64,000 nt of DNA. Origin: an uncultured Bacteroidales bacterium (lineage in GTDB: Bacteria; Bacteroidota; Bacteroidia; Bacteroidales; Muribaculaceae). Position numbers and translations under genes: made by a program. The stretch lies in the NCBI GenBank assembly GCA_902776835.1, contig CACYRK010000001.1:79258-143257 (forward strand). The letters are read 5' to 3'. Position 1 is the stretch's first letter, and the number at the start of each line of letters is the position of its first letter. Under the pieces are notes generated by a model. It was not told the origin of the DNA and searched no databases. It saw nothing but the letters and a program-made list of their open reading frames with translations. Positions 24,974 through 34,223 of this stretch are shown here, piece after piece.

Positions 24974-25597
24974 TTATGTCAGAACAAGGGTGGTGGCGGT
25001 GCGGGTCACTTGGGTGAGCAGGGCGGCGGGGGTGATGCCACGCTGGGCGGCGACGGTGGCGGCCACCTGCTCGATGGCCACGGGGGCATCGTCGGTCTCG
25101 ATGAGAAGGCGCTCGAGGGGCGTGACAGCCAGGGCACGGGGGTTGAAATGCTCGCCAAAACTCAGGTAGAAACCTTCGTTGAGCAGGGCTTGCGCCACAC
25201 GTTCATTGCCACGGAAGCCGTGAACCACAAGCGCCACATGGTGCGGCGCAGTGTCGCGCCACAACTTGATGATCTGCTGGCTGGTGCGCACGCAGTGCAC
25301 CACAAGCGGCTTGCCCACGTGCTCGGCGACAATGATGTGCCGGCGCATGGCCTCGCGCTGCACGTCGAGCGAAGCGCCCCGCAACGCATCCATGCCCGTC
25401 TCTCCCACAGCCACCACCTGGTCGTGGTGCGCTAAGGCCTCCAGCCGGTCGAGCCGCGCGTCGGCGGCGGTGACGCGCCAGGGGTGCAGCCCCACGGCAT
25501 AGAGCATGTGCGGCCGCGGCTCAAAGCGGTCGACATCCACGGCGACAATGGCACCGGGTGCCGCAAGATGTGTGTGGAAATCGGTGATGGGTGTCAT
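24974..25597 (-). CDS. TatD-family metal-dependent hydrolase
   Basis: A 207-aa TIM-barrel hydrolase of the TatD type; family members act as metal-dependent DNases. The metal ligands are visible: HTH in DFHTHL (about residue 7-10), Glu in VGETGMD, His in VVHCVR, His in VVHGFRG and Asp in LIETDDAP. It is shorter than E. coli TatD (about 260 aa), as usual in Bacteroidetes. The ATG at 25597 overlaps the yidD stop, so it belongs to the rnpA-yidD-tatD unit. The frame is open 22 codons further up inside yidD. Despite its name, TatD is not a Tat export component. Confidence 0.85.
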   Translation of the reverse strand: MTPITDFHTHLAAPGAIVAVDVDRFEPRPHMLYAVGLHPWRVTAADARLDRLEALAHHDQVVAVGETGMDALRGASLDVQREAMRRHIIVAEHVGKPLVVHCVRTSQQIIKLWRDTAPHHVALVVHGFRGNERVAQALLNEGFYLSFGEHFNPRALAVTPLERLLIETDDAPVAIEQVAATVAAQRGITPAALLTQVTRTATTLVLT

Positions 25598-25812
25598 GGC
25601 ACGGGGTCGTAGCCGCTGCCACCCCACGGGTTGCAGCGCACTATGCGCTTCACGGCCAGCCACAGCCCCTTAATCGGGCCATGCTTGGTGAGGGCCTCGA
25701 CGGCATATTGGCTGCACGACGGCGTAAAGCGGCACACCGGCGGGAACAGCGGCGAGATGAAGCGCTGATAAAACTTGATGGGCAATATGAGCAATTTGGA
25801 AATCAGTCGCAT
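25594..25812 (-). CDS. yidD: Membrane protein insertion efficiency factor YidD
   Basis: A 72-aa protein with the family hallmarks [22 protein letters not shown] and [14 protein letters not shown]. YidD assists membrane-protein insertion together with YidC and typically sits next to rnpA, as here. It overlaps rnpA by 10 bp and tatD by 4 bp, indicating a tightly coupled operon. Confidence 0.95.
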   Translation of the reverse strand: MRLISKLLILPIKFYQRFISPLFPPVCRFTPSCSQYAVEALTKHGPIKGLWLAVKRIVRCNPWGGSGYDPVP

Positions 25813-26216
25813 GGCGATGCTGTGCTTTGGCGGCTCGCCGCATCTTGTGCGATGCGTGCCAGCAAGGTCGACATTTTGGCCTCAATCACGTGATAGTCAA
25901 CGACCTCGTTAGCAAGATATACAAATGCTATGTGTGCCGTGACGTGCCCCTGTTGCAAGGCGGGATGCAGCGCGCTGCGGCGCAGCAAGCGGTAGGCCTC
26001 CCTGACGCGGCGGCGCAGCAGCACACGGCGCACGGCAGGGCGGATTTTCTTCTTCGGGATGGAGATGAGAATCTGCGCCGGTGCCTCACCCTCGGCGCCG
26101 AAGTCGTAGACGGCGCGCAGCGGATAGGCAATGGTGCCGCGCCCTTGGGCAAACACTTGCTCAATGGCGGTGCGGCTGCACAATTTCTCGGCTTTATAGA
26201 GGCGTAATCCTTGCAT
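25803..26216 (-). CDS. rnpA: Ribonuclease P protein component
   Basis: A 137-aa basic protein that aids the RNase P RNA in processing tRNA 5' ends. The central RNR-type signature is seen as [17 protein letters not shown], preceded by the LISIPKKKI strand, and the N-terminal [15 protein letters not shown] segment is typical. It heads the rnpA-yidD-tatD unit. The terminator of the upstream hemD transcript lies just before it. Confidence 0.92.
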   Translation of the reverse strand: MQGLRLYKAEKLCSRTAIEQVFAQGRGTIAYPLRAVYDFGAEGEAPAQILISIPKKKIRPAVRRVLLRRRVREAYRLLRRSALHPALQQGHVTAHIAFVYLANEVVDYHVIEAKMSTLLARIAQDAASRQSTASPCD

Positions 26217-26227
26217 AACGTGTGTGT

Positions 26228-26263
26228 AAAAAAGGGGCCGCTCTCACTCGAGCATTGCCCCTT
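26228..26263 (-). terminator. Terminator after hemD
   Basis: On the minus strand AAGGGGC pairs with GCCCCTT across an 18-nt loop, followed by a run of T. It lies 25 bp past the hemD stop and just before rnpA. Confidence 0.75.
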
Positions 26264-26287
26264 GTAGATGTCTTGCAGTGTGCACGC

Positions 26288-27046
26288 TTACTCCTCGTCG
26301 CCCACGGCGGGACGGTGAGCCTTCAGATAGGCATCGATGGCGGCGGCCATCGACGGAGCCTGCGGAGTGACGGTGATGTCGAGGCGCAGACCAGCGTCCT
26401 TCACCGCCTCAATGGTCGTGTTGCCCATGGCGCCGATTGCCACGTCGCCCTGAACAAAGTCGGGGAAGTTGGTCTTCAGCGACTTCACGCCGGCGGGGCT
26501 GAAGAAGATGAGCATGTTGTAATCGAGCGGCTCATCGGGAGCAAAATCGTTGCTCACAGTGCGATACATCACCGCAGTGGTATATTTCACGCCGTTATCG
26601 TCGAGCACCGACGTCTTGTCGTTATGCACGTCGCTCACGGGCATGAGGTACGTCTCCTTATTGTGCTTGGTAATCAATGGAATAAGGTCCTGGATTTTTC
26701 CTGACTCGCTGAAGAATATTTTACGCTTGCGATAGGTGATGTAGCGCTGCAAGTAGAATGCTATCGTCTCGCTCACACAGAAGTACTTCTGCGTGTCGGG
26801 CACGGTGTAGCGCGTCTCTTTGCACAGGCGGAAGAAGTGGTCGACCGCGGTGCGCGACGTAAAAATGATTGCTGTGAAGTCGGGGATCGCGATACGCTGG
26901 TGGCGGAACTCGCGCGCTTCCAGTCCTTCAACCTTAATAAACGGGCGGAAAATTACGTCCACCCCATATTTCTGCTCTAAGTCATAGTAAGGCGACTTGT
27001 CAGAAGAAGGCTTGGGTTGTGACACCAAAATCCTGTAATTGCTCAC
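26288..27046 (-). CDS. hemD: Uroporphyrinogen-III synthase
   Basis: A 252-aa HemD, which cyclises hydroxymethylbilane to uroporphyrinogen III in tetrapyrrole synthesis. The sequence is divergent, as usual for HemD, but the N-terminal LVSQPKP, the TSRTAVDHFF region and the FFSPAGVKSL and AIGAMGNTTIEAV segments fit the Bacteroidetes form. The start codon at 27046 is GTG. It follows DUF4271 by 19 bp, a pairing common in Bacteroidetes. Confidence 0.85.
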   Translation of the reverse strand: MSNYRILVSQPKPSSDKSPYYDLEQKYGVDVIFRPFIKVEGLEAREFRHQRIAIPDFTAIIFTSRTAVDHFFRLCKETRYTVPDTQKYFCVSETIAFYLQRYITYRKRKIFFSESGKIQDLIPLITKHNKETYLMPVSDVHNDKTSVLDDNGVKYTTAVMYRTVSNDFAPDEPLDYNMLIFFSPAGVKSLKTNFPDFVQGDVAIGAMGNTTIEAVKDAGLRLDITVTPQAPSMAAAIDAYLKAHRPAVGDEE

Positions 27047-27065
27047 AATATCAATCTTTAAGAGA

Positions 27066-27902
27066 TTATATCAGTTTACATAAATAAATTGCGCTGAAAT
27101 ATAACAATATCACAGGCACAATTTCGACGCTGCAAAGGTACAAAATAAAATAGACAACCGATGGCAAATTGCTATAAAAAATTCTAAATCCTTTACAAAT
27201 AAATGCTAATCGGGCAGCAAAATACAATACTGCAGCAACGATAAGCAAGGCATTGCTAACCGTGGGCATAAGCATCACGCAGCACGACACGGGCAACAGC
27301 ATCAGGCCCAGCAACGACTGCGACGCCTTGAAGCCATCGAGCCACAACTTAGTCATCACTTTGTCGGCAAAGATGTATCCCAGCAGGTTATATGCCACAA
27401 TCTGAAGCAAATAGAACGCCAACGCAAGCACCGCCAGCAACCCCACATGAGCCAGCACATTGCTCTGCAGGCTGGACAGCAACGAGGGGGTCAGGGCTCC
27501 CACGGCATAGTAGGCCAGGATGCCCTCCTGCACGCTGGTGTTGGCGATGAGTGCCGTCAGGATGCGCGTCTCGTTGAGCGTGTGATCCTCAAAGAGGTTC
27601 TCACGGCGACGCACCGACACGATGTTGTGGATGAAGTTCTGGATGTACTTATATCCCGTGCGATAACTCAGCAGCACAAGCACGATGATGAGCAGCATCA
27701 GCCCCATCACACCGCCATTATGCAGCGGCGACGTGCCATGATGCACCGGCTCGGTGGCACCGGGCACCGACACCACAGGCAACTGCGACATGCTCGCCAC
27801 GTGGGCCGTGTCGGCCAGCGTGTCGGCAGGGAAGCCTTGCGCGTACTGCGGCGCGTAATAGGCAGGTGTTGCTATTGAGTCGATGGAGTCGGTTGTGGGC
27901 AT
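27066..27902 (-). CDS. DUF4271 integral membrane protein
   Basis: A 278-aa protein. The first 60 residues look disordered (Thr/Ser/Ala/Pro rich). About six or seven hydrophobic segments follow, with a charged stretch (VSVRRRENLFEDHTLNETR) after the first. This fits DUF4271, a Bacteroidetes membrane family of unknown function found beside hemD, as here. Confidence 0.8.
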   Translation of the reverse strand: MPTTDSIDSIATPAYYAPQYAQGFPADTLADTAHVASMSQLPVVSVPGATEPVHHGTSPLHNGGVMGLMLLIIVLVLLSYRTGYKYIQNFIHNIVSVRRRENLFEDHTLNETRILTALIANTSVQEGILAYYAVGALTPSLLSSLQSNVLAHVGLLAVLALAFYLLQIVAYNLLGYIFADKVMTKLWLDGFKASQSLLGLMLLPVSCCVMLMPTVSNALLIVAAVLYFAARLAFICKGFRIFYSNLPSVVYFILYLCSVEIVPVILLYFSAIYLCKLI

Positions 27903-27907
27903 GACGG

Positions 27908-28495
27908 TTACAATTTGCTATCGGCGCGGGGCACGCCATTCTCCAACTGCGACGCGATGATGTCGACAGCCTCACGTGCCGTGCCGGCCACACTCCACAG
28001 CGTGGCGTGCGATTCTTTCATGAATTGCTGTTCCACACAGCGGTTGAGCATGGCGATGAGCGGGTCGTAGTACCCACCGACGTTGAGAATCACCACCGGC
28101 TTGGTGATGATGCCCAGTTGCCGCCAGGTGATTACTTCGAGCAGTTCTTCCAGGGTGCCGCAGCCGCCGGGCAGCGCCACGATGGCATCGGCCACATCCT
28201 GCATCTGCTGCTTGCGCTCGTGCATGTCGGCCGTTATCAGCACTTCCTCCAGCCGGTCGTAGCACCAGCCGTTGTCGACCATAAACTTGGGGATAACACC
28301 CAGCACACGGCCGCCAGCGCCAATAGCGCCGTCGCTCACAGCCCTCATCAGGCCCATCGCGCCGCCGCCGTTGACACACACCCAGCCGTGCTCGGCCAGC
28401 AGGCGACCCAGTTCGCGGGCCGCCTCATGGTAACTGTCGTCGACGTGCTGTCCCGAAGCGCAAAACACGCACACGCTCGTATGCTCGTACCACAT
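27908..28495 (-). CDS. LOG-family (TIGR00730) nucleotide phosphoribohydrolase-like protein
   Basis: A 195-aa Rossmann-fold protein. It has GGGAMGLMRAVSDGA (residues about 41-55) and the family signature PGGCGTLEE (about 107-115). LOG proteins release free bases such as cytokinins from N6-modified nucleoside 5'-monophosphates; in bacteria the physiological substrate is often unclear. It lies 6 bp after der and 5 bp before DUF4271, so it is inside the der-LOG-DUF4271-hemD transcript. Confidence 0.9.
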   Translation of the reverse strand: MWYEHTSVCVFCASGQHVDDSYHEAARELGRLLAEHGWVCVNGGGAMGLMRAVSDGAIGAGGRVLGVIPKFMVDNGWCYDRLEEVLITADMHERKQQMQDVADAIVALPGGCGTLEELLEVITWRQLGIITKPVVILNVGGYYDPLIAMLNRCVEQQFMKESHATLWSVAGTAREAVDIIASQLENGVPRADSKL

Positions 28496-28501
28496 AGTGT
28501 C

Positions 28502-29815
28502 TTACTTTTCGCGGAAGAAAAGGTTAATCATCGTGCCATGCAAGTTCCAGTGCTCGCGAATTCGGTTCTCGAGATAGCGCTTGTAGGGGTCGCGTATCCA
28601 CTGCGGCAGGTTGCAGAAGAAGATAAAGGTCGGCACACGTGCGTTCTTGAGCATGGTGATGTACTTAATCTTGATAAACTTGCCCTTAACTGCCGGGGGC
28701 GGATAGGCGGTGATGTCGGCCTGCAGCACATTGTTGAGTTGCGACGTGGGAATCACGATTTGGCGATTCTTGAACACCTCGATGGCCGTCTCGAGCACCT
28801 TGAAGATGCGCTGCTTGGTGATGGCGCTACCGAAGATGATGGGGAAGTCGGTGAACGGCGCCAGGCGCTCGCGAATGGCGCTCTCCATCGCGTTGATGGT
28901 CATCTGGCTCTTTTTCTCCACCAGGTCCCACTTGTTGACCAGCACCACCAGACCCTTGCGGTTTTTCTGGATAATCGAGAAGATGTTCACATCCTGGGCC
29001 TCGATGCCGCGTGTGGCGTCGATGAGCAGTATGCACACATCGCTGTTCTCAATGGCGCGGATGCTGCGCAGCACCGAGTAGTACTCGATGTCCTCGGTCA
29101 CCTTGTTCTTCTTGCGGATGCCGGCGGTGTCGACCAGGTAGAAGTCGAAGCCAAACTTGTTGTAGCGCGAGTAGATGCTGTCGCGCGTGGTGCCAGCGAT
29201 GTCGGTGACAATGTTGCGCTCTTGCTCCATCAGCGAGTTGATCAGCGACGACTTGCCGGCGTTGGGGCGACCAACGATGGCAAAGCGCGGCAACTCCATC
29301 TCGGGCTCCTCGCCTTCCTCGCTGGGCATCAGGCGCACCACCTCGTCGAGCAAGTCGCCCGTGCCGGTGCCGTTGATGGCCGAAATAGAGAATGGCTTGC
29401 CCAGGCCAAGCGAGTAAAACTCGGCCTCGGCATAGATGCTCTCGTTGTTGTCGTCCTTGTTGGTTACCACAATCACCTTCTTGCCGCTGCGGCGCAGAAT
29501 CTCCGCCACATGGTCGTCGAGGTCGGTAATGCCGTTTTTGATATCGACCACAAAGAGGATTACGTCGGCTTCTTCGATGGCCAGTTGCACTTGCTTGTTG
29601 ATCTCGCCCTCGAAGATGTCCTCGCTGTTAACCACCCAGCCGCCGGTGTCGACCACGCTCATCTCCATGCCGTTCCAGTCCATCTTGCCGTACTGGCGGT
29701 CGCGCGTGGTGCCGCTGGTGTCGTTGACGATGGCGGCACGGGTCTGGGTCAAGCGGTTGAAAAGTGTCGACTTGCCCACATTGGGCCGTCCCACGATTGC
29801 TACTAATCGTCCCAT
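28502..29815 (-). CDS. der: Ribosome biogenesis GTPase Der
   Basis: A 437-aa protein with two GTPase domains and a C-terminal KH-like domain, acting in 50S subunit maturation. G1 motifs are GRPNVGKS (residues about 8-15) and GRPNAGKS (about 182-189). G3 motifs are DTGG and DTAG, and G4 motifs NKDD and NKWD. Full length for the family. Era lies 59 bp upstream on the same strand. Confidence 0.97.
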   Translation of the reverse strand: MGRLVAIVGRPNVGKSTLFNRLTQTRAAIVNDTSGTTRDRQYGKMDWNGMEMSVVDTGGWVVNSEDIFEGEINKQVQLAIEEADVILFVVDIKNGITDLDDHVAEILRRSGKKVIVVTNKDDNNESIYAEAEFYSLGLGKPFSISAINGTGTGDLLDEVVRLMPSEEGEEPEMELPRFAIVGRPNAGKSSLINSLMEQERNIVTDIAGTTRDSIYSRYNKFGFDFYLVDTAGIRKKNKVTEDIEYYSVLRSIRAIENSDVCILLIDATRGIEAQDVNIFSIIQKNRKGLVVLVNKWDLVEKKSQMTINAMESAIRERLAPFTDFPIIFGSAITKQRIFKVLETAIEVFKNRQIVIPTSQLNNVLQADITAYPPPAVKGKFIKIKYITMLKNARVPTFIFFCNLPQWIRDPYKRYLENRIREHWNLHGTMINLFFREK

Positions 29816-29874
29816 ATTCTATAGTTTTTTCGTTTTTCGTTACACATTTCTCTTGTCACATGCCACATCGGGTC

Positions 29875-30768
29875 TCACTCGATGTAGCCAAAGGCGCGCA
29901 ACTTATTCTCCTGGTTGCGCCAGTCGCGCTCCACCTTCACAAAGAGTTCAAGAAACACGCGCTTATCGAAGAACTTCTCGATGTCCTTGCGAGCCTCGGT
30001 GCCCACACGCTTGAGTTTGGCGCCACGGTGCCCGATTACTATGCCCTTCTGGCTGTCGCGCTCCACATAAATCACTGCCATGATGTGGATTGCGTTGTCG
30101 CTCTCGTCGTATTTCTCGACAATCACCTGCGTGGCATAGGGTACCTCCTTGTCGTAAGTGAGCAGGATTTTCTCTCGGATAATCTCTGTCACGAAGAAGC
30201 GCGCGCTGCGGTCGGTGAGCGCATCCTTGCCAAAGTATGGCGGGCTCTCGGGCAGCAGTTCCACGATGCGTGCCATCAGGTTGTCAACGTTGAAGTTCTC
30301 GGTGGCGCTGGTGGGAAACACCTCGGCTTGCGGCAGCAACTGCTTCCATTGGTCGATGAGGCGCATCAGGTCGTCGTTGCCTTGGAGCAAGTCAATCTTG
30401 TTGATCACCAGCAAGATGGGAATCTTCTCGCGGGCCACCTTGTCGAGAAACTCCTGATTTTTAGTTGGCGTCTCAATCACGTCGGTGACGTAAAGCAGCA
30501 CATCGGCATCGACCAGCGCACCGGTGCTGTATTCCAGCATGCTCTCTTGCAGTTTAAACTTGGGCTTGAGCACACCGGGTGTGTCGCTGAACACTATCTG
30601 GTAGTCATCGCCGTTGACGATGCCCATGATGCGGTGACGCGTGGTCTGCGCCTTGCTGGTGATAATCGACAAGCGCTCACCCACCAAGCGGTTGCTCAGT
30701 GTCGACTTGCCCACATTGGGATTCCCAACGATGTTGACAAATCCGGCTCGATGTTTCTTCTCCTCCAT
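29875..30768 (-). CDS. era: GTPase Era
   Basis: A 297-aa GTPase with C-terminal KH domain that binds the 3' end of 16S rRNA during 30S assembly. Motifs: GNPNVGKS (G1), DTPG (G3) and NKID (G4). The KH domain has the GIVIGHRGAKLKRVG segment (GxxG-type loop GHRG). I use the ATG at 30768; a TTG two codons further up is possible. fabH lies upstream with a terminator between. Confidence 0.97.
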   Translation of the reverse strand: MEEKKHRAGFVNIVGNPNVGKSTLSNRLVGERLSIITSKAQTTRHRIMGIVNGDDYQIVFSDTPGVLKPKFKLQESMLEYSTGALVDADVLLYVTDVIETPTKNQEFLDKVAREKIPILLVINKIDLLQGNDDLMRLIDQWKQLLPQAEVFPTSATENFNVDNLMARIVELLPESPPYFGKDALTDRSARFFVTEIIREKILLTYDKEVPYATQVIVEKYDESDNAIHIMAVIYVERDSQKGIVIGHRGAKLKRVGTEARKDIEKFFDKRVFLELFVKVERDWRNQENKLRAFGYIE

Positions 30769-30805
30769 AATCAATGTCCCTTATTAAGCATTGTGCATTA
30801 TCTAT

Positions 30806-30860
30806 AAAAAAGCATCGCGAGGCGTCGCACGCTGGTAGCGGTGCGTCCGTGATGCTTTTT
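30806..30860. terminator. Terminator between fabH and era
   Basis: AAAAAGCATC (30806-30815) pairs with GATGCTTTTT (30851-30860), with further pairing in the 35-nt interior. A-rich and T-rich flanks let it act in either direction; for fabH on the minus strand the stem is followed by a run of T. Confidence 0.75.
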
Positions 30861-30913
30861 GTCATGGGGATAAGGGAGCCGCAGCCATGCTGCGTCCCTA
30901 CCCCGCCGTAAGT

Positions 30914-31900
30914 TTAGATGGCCCAAACAATGTAAGCCGAGCCCCAGGTAAAGCCAGCGCCGAAGGCGGTGATCAGAATCTTGTCGCCCTTTTTCAGTTT
31001 GGCTTTGTTCTCATCGATGCAGATGGGTATGCTGGCTGCGCTGGTGTTGCCGCGCACCTGGATGTTGACCAGGACCTTCTCGTCGGGGAGGCCCAGGCGC
31101 GAGCCCACAGCCTCGATGATGCGCAGGTTGGCCTGATGAGGCACAAACCAGTCGACATCGTCCGCAGTGAGGTTGTTGCGCTGCATAACTTCGCGGGTGG
31201 CGTTGAACATGTCGAGCACAGCGTGCTTGTACACTGCGCGACCCTCCTGATACACAAAGTGCAAGCGCGCGTCCACAGTCTCGTGGCTGGCCGGCTGAGC
31301 CGAGCCGCCGGCGCGGTACACTAAGTGCTCCAGGCCCGAGCCGTCGACGTGAAACACGCCATCGATGATGCCCAGGCTGGTGTCCTCGCTGGGCTCAATG
31401 AGCACGGCACCGGCACCGTCGCCAAAGAGCGGACAGGTTGCGCGGTCCTCATAATTGGTCATGCTCGTCATCTTCTCGGCCGATACAACAATAATCTTTT
31501 TGTACAGGCCCGACTTGATGTAAGCGTTGGCATCATAAATGCCCACTACGAAACCGGCGCACGCAGCCTGAATATCGTAGGCGTAGGCATACTTGTCGAT
31601 GCCACAGCCGTGAGCGATAATCGAAGCAGTGCTCGGGAAACGATAGTCGGGGTTCGACGTGGGGCATATCAGCAGGTCGATTTCCTCGGGCTTGGTACCC
31701 GTGGATTCCAACAGACGCTTCACAGCCTGAATGCCCATGAAACTTGAACCGGCGCCATTCTTCAAGACGCGGCGCTCCTTGATGCCCACGCGAGTGGTAA
31801 TCCACTCGTCGCTTGTGTCGACGATGCGCGACATCTCTTCGTTGTCAAGCACATCGTCAGGCACATAACTTGCAATACCAGTAATTATTGCGTTAAGCAT
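30914..31900 (-). CDS. fabH: 3-oxoacyl-ACP synthase III
   Basis: A 328-aa KAS III that starts fatty-acid synthesis by condensing acetyl-CoA or a branched starter with malonyl-ACP. The triad is visible: Cys in QAACAGF (about residue 112), His in VPHQAN (about 245) and Asn in RGNTSAAS (about 275). N-terminal TSDEWITTRVGI is typical. It sits in the conserved yceD-rpmF-fabH order. Confidence 0.97.
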   Translation of the reverse strand: MLNAIITGIASYVPDDVLDNEEMSRIVDTSDEWITTRVGIKERRVLKNGAGSSFMGIQAVKRLLESTGTKPEEIDLLICPTSNPDYRFPSTASIIAHGCGIDKYAYAYDIQAACAGFVVGIYDANAYIKSGLYKKIIVVSAEKMTSMTNYEDRATCPLFGDGAGAVLIEPSEDTSLGIIDGVFHVDGSGLEHLVYRAGGSAQPASHETVDARLHFVYQEGRAVYKHAVLDMFNATREVMQRNNLTADDVDWFVPHQANLRIIEAVGSRLGLPDEKVLVNIQVRGNTSAASIPICIDENKAKLKKGDKILITAFGAGFTWGSAYIVWAI

Positions 31901-31989
31901 GTTTCTTGTTTTAAAAAAATAGATATCCTAAATAAGGTGATGTTTTATGCCACATTATTTAGGATAAACCATAATTGTTGACTGGGTCA

Positions 31990-32172
31990 TTAAGCCTGGG
32001 GCTCGCCCATTACGTTCTTGCCACGGTAGTAGCCACACTCGGGGCAAACGGTATGATAAACATGCCATGCACCGCAGTTACTGCATTGTGCGATAGTGGG
32101 GGCTACGGCCACGTCGTGAGTGCGACGCTTGGCGGTACGTGTCTTAGATTGTCTACGTTTAGGATGTGCCAT
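31990..32172 (-). CDS. rpmF: 50S ribosomal protein L32
   Basis: A 60-aa protein with the L32 start AHPKRRQSKTRTAKRR and a four-cysteine zinc-binding pattern, CSNC and CPEC. Lies between yceD and fabH as in most bacteria. The zinc-type form keeps all four Cys. Confidence 0.97.
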   Translation of the reverse strand: MAHPKRRQSKTRTAKRRTHDVAVAPTIAQCSNCGAWHVYHTVCPECGYYRGKNVMGEPQA

Positions 32173-32202
32173 TTTCTAATAATGTTATTAAAATGTATGT
32201 TT

Positions 32203-32733
32203 TTATTTGTTTTCTGTAAATTTGCGCAACGCGGCCCAGCGTGGGTCGGGAGCGCGGTTCTCCGAGGGCTCCTCGGCATCGTCAAGGTCGAGCGCCCGGT
32301 GCTCGCCCAGACGCTCCATCATGGCGGAGTCGCATTGCTCCTCGCTGGCGTGTGTATGCACCAGCGGCAGGGTGAGCAACACGGTGTCGCGCACGATGGG
32401 CGCCATGTCGAGTTCGCGCCAGCCGGCAGGCACCACCAGCAGGTGGTCGCGGCTGTCATCGAACTCGTCGCCCTCTTGTCGCACGCACAACTCATAGTCG
32501 GTGTCAACAATGTGCTCCATGTCGTCGAGACACCGGTCACATGGAATCACCAGCGTGCCACGACATGTTATCACGCACTCGAATGTGTCTTCGCGCTCGT
32601 GAGTCACCTGCAACGTCACTGCCACGTGGGCGCTACGCACTTCGCAGGGGGCAATTGCGTTGAAAAACTCACCGTCGACATCATAGTTAAACTCCTGAGT
32701 GCCAAACGCCAAGCCTTTCAATTTCAAGTTCAT
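32203..32733 (-). CDS. DUF177 / YceD-family protein
   Basis: A 176-aa member of the DUF177 (YceD) family, linked to 23S rRNA and 50S assembly and co-transcribed with rpmF. The conserved pair CDRCLDDM is at about residues 67-74, followed by an acidic stretch (DLDDAEEPSE) near the end. I chose ATG 32733 (MNLKLKGL). Its first codons and promoter are duplicated at 34000-34149, which supports this start; the frame is open 22 codons further up, through the promoter. Confidence 0.88.
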   Translation of the reverse strand: MNLKLKGLAFGTQEFNYDVDGEFFNAIAPCEVRSAHVAVTLQVTHEREDTFECVITCRGTLVIPCDRCLDDMEHIVDTDYELCVRQEGDEFDDSRDHLLVVPAGWRELDMAPIVRDTVLLTLPLVHTHASEEQCDSAMMERLGEHRALDLDDAEEPSENRAPDPRWAALRKFTENK

Positions 32734-32850
32734 TGAAGTCACCGTTTCAGTGAATTTTGCGTTAAAACGCCGCAAAGTTATAAACTTTATCGCTAACAAT
32801 CAACGTTTTTGCCGCGTTTTTTTCCAAAATGGGTTGAAACGCCCCTAAAT
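32701..32850. repeat. yceD promoter/start region, original copy of a 150-bp duplication
   Basis: Contains the first codons and the promoter of yceD. The same sequence, with scattered substitutions, recurs in the same orientation at 34000-34149 upstream of the acyltransferase gene. Confidence 0.85.
32773..32780 (-). promoter_or_regulatory. -7 element of the yceD operon
   Basis: Minus-strand TAACTTTG, about 40 nt before the yceD ATG. The -33 element is not a clear match. Confidence 0.6.
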
Positions 32851-32930
32851 TTTCACAAAATTTCACCTTAATTCAATAAGTTTCACTTATAGCGATTTTC
32901 GCCCCACAACAGACAAAACCTGGCGCCGAA

Positions 32931-33971
32931 TCAACCTTCTTTCTTTGCCCCAAGCATCCAGTGAGCCAAGGTGGGGCTGATGCGAATCACGCGGCTCACA
33001 CACAAGCACAGCGCATACACGCACAACGTCATCAAGATCGAGGTGAACACGTACAGCGGGCCTGAAGTGATGTGAAGATTTAACTGCGGTGGCAAGAAGA
33101 AGTAGTGAATCAAGTAGACGTCAAGCGTGCGGCGGCCGGCAAACGCAACGGCGCGGCTCAACTTGCTGCCGTTGGCAAGCAAATGGCGCAGACTATAAAA
33201 AAAGCCGTAGACAAGGAATATTCCCAACAGGCACACCGCAAGTGCCTGCACACCATAATTGATTATCCACGGAGCGCTGGTCGTAAGCCAAGGCGTGAAA
33301 ACCAGCACCAGGCAACCACTGAAACACACCAGCAACACACCGATGCCGGCCCAATGGCCGATGAAGCGGTGGAAGATGCCAAGGTGATGACGGCACAGCA
33401 AACCGATGACAAAGAAGACGAAGTAGTGGCACAAACGGTCGACGTGAAGTTGCGACATGACGCCCCATGACACGCCATGGCGCTGGCACTGAACATATAG
33501 CAACCACATCGACAGCGACACGGCCAACAACAATAACATCTGGCTTGTGGCACTCCAGCGAAGACGGCGGAAACTCACCGAAATGGTGTAGTAAATCACA
33601 AACATGTAGAACAACACATATGTGAACCAGTATCGCGCAAAACCATTCTCAGCAAAGGTTGTCAACGGATTATCCCAGAAAACCAACGAATAAAGGAAGA
33701 AAAAAATGGTGGCTGGAATCAACTGAACAAAAGCCTTCTTGCGCAGGCGCTTGACATAGAAACTGTGCGTCCACTCGTTCAGAGCCTTGTAGCCGATGTA
33801 ACCGCTGATGAAGAAGAACATCGGCATGCGTACCAGTGTCAAAACCTTATACACTGGTGAATTGAACCCGCTCAAAACAAAGGAGTTGACATGCTGCATC
33901 ACCACGAGGAACATGGTGAACGCACGCATCACATCTATATATTCTAATCGCCGAGAAGTGGGGCTATTCAT
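32931..33971 (-). CDS. Acyltransferase family 3 membrane protein
   Basis: A 346-aa integral membrane acyltransferase with about ten hydrophobic segments. The typical start is present: RLEYIDVMRAF, then the histidine in VVMQHVNSF (about residue 26) and RMPMFFFISGY. Family members transfer acetyl or other acyl groups onto surface sugars or lipids; no glycan gene is adjacent to suggest the acceptor. The gene is preceded by a copied yceD promoter and a 22-codon leader frame whose stop overlaps its ATG. Confidence 0.85.
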   Translation of the reverse strand: MNSPTSRRLEYIDVMRAFTMFLVVMQHVNSFVLSGFNSPVYKVLTLVRMPMFFFISGYIGYKALNEWTHSFYVKRLRKKAFVQLIPATIFFFLYSLVFWDNPLTTFAENGFARYWFTYVLFYMFVIYYTISVSFRRLRWSATSQMLLLLAVSLSMWLLYVQCQRHGVSWGVMSQLHVDRLCHYFVFFVIGLLCRHHLGIFHRFIGHWAGIGVLLVCFSGCLVLVFTPWLTTSAPWIINYGVQALAVCLLGIFLVYGFFYSLRHLLANGSKLSRAVAFAGRRTLDVYLIHYFFLPPQLNLHITSGPLYVFTSILMTLCVYALCLCVSRVIRISPTLAHWMLGAKKEG

Positions 33972-34032
33972 TGCTCAAAAAAGGCCGCCTTTTATGGCAG
34001 CCAAACGCTAAGCCTTTTAATTTCAAGTTCAT
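33964..34032 (-). CDS. 22-codon leader frame derived from the yceD start
   Basis: Starts at the duplicated yceD ATG (34032) and reads MNLKLKGLAFG as in YceD, then diverges (CHKRRPFLSNE) and stops with TAG at 33966-33964. That stop overlaps the acyltransferase start in ATGAATAG. The peptide is probably not functional; translation through it could feed ribosomes to the acyltransferase start. Confidence 0.5.
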   Translation of the reverse strand: MNLKLKGLAFGCHKRRPFLSNE

Positions 34033-34149
34033 TGAAGTATCCTTTTCAGTGAATCTTGCATTAAAACGCCGCAAAGGTATAAACTTTATCGCTAACAATC
34101 AACGTTTCTGCCACCTTAATTTCCAAAATGGCCTAAACCGCCCCGAAAT
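34000..34149. repeat. Second copy of the yceD promoter region
   Basis: Direct, degenerate copy of 32701-32850, including yceD codons 1-11 and the promoter, where TAACTTTG has become TACCTTTG (minus strand, 34079-34072). Confidence 0.85.
34072..34079 (-). promoter_or_regulatory. -7 element driving the acyltransferase gene
   Basis: Minus-strand TACCTTTG within the duplicated yceD region, still a consensus match and correctly placed to transcribe the leader frame and acyltransferase gene. Confidence 0.55.
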
Positions 34150-34223
34150 CAGGCCGGGGCGCGCGTCGAATGCTCGAATGCTCGAGGTTATTGGGGACAC
34201 ACGCCCTCAGCCCCTCCCGTGGT

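Noticed and set aside
24974..25597. TatD as part of the Tat export story
   Set aside because: TatD proteins are hydrolases not required for Tat transport, and this gene lies in the rnpA-yidD unit 13 kb from the tatA/tatC genes.
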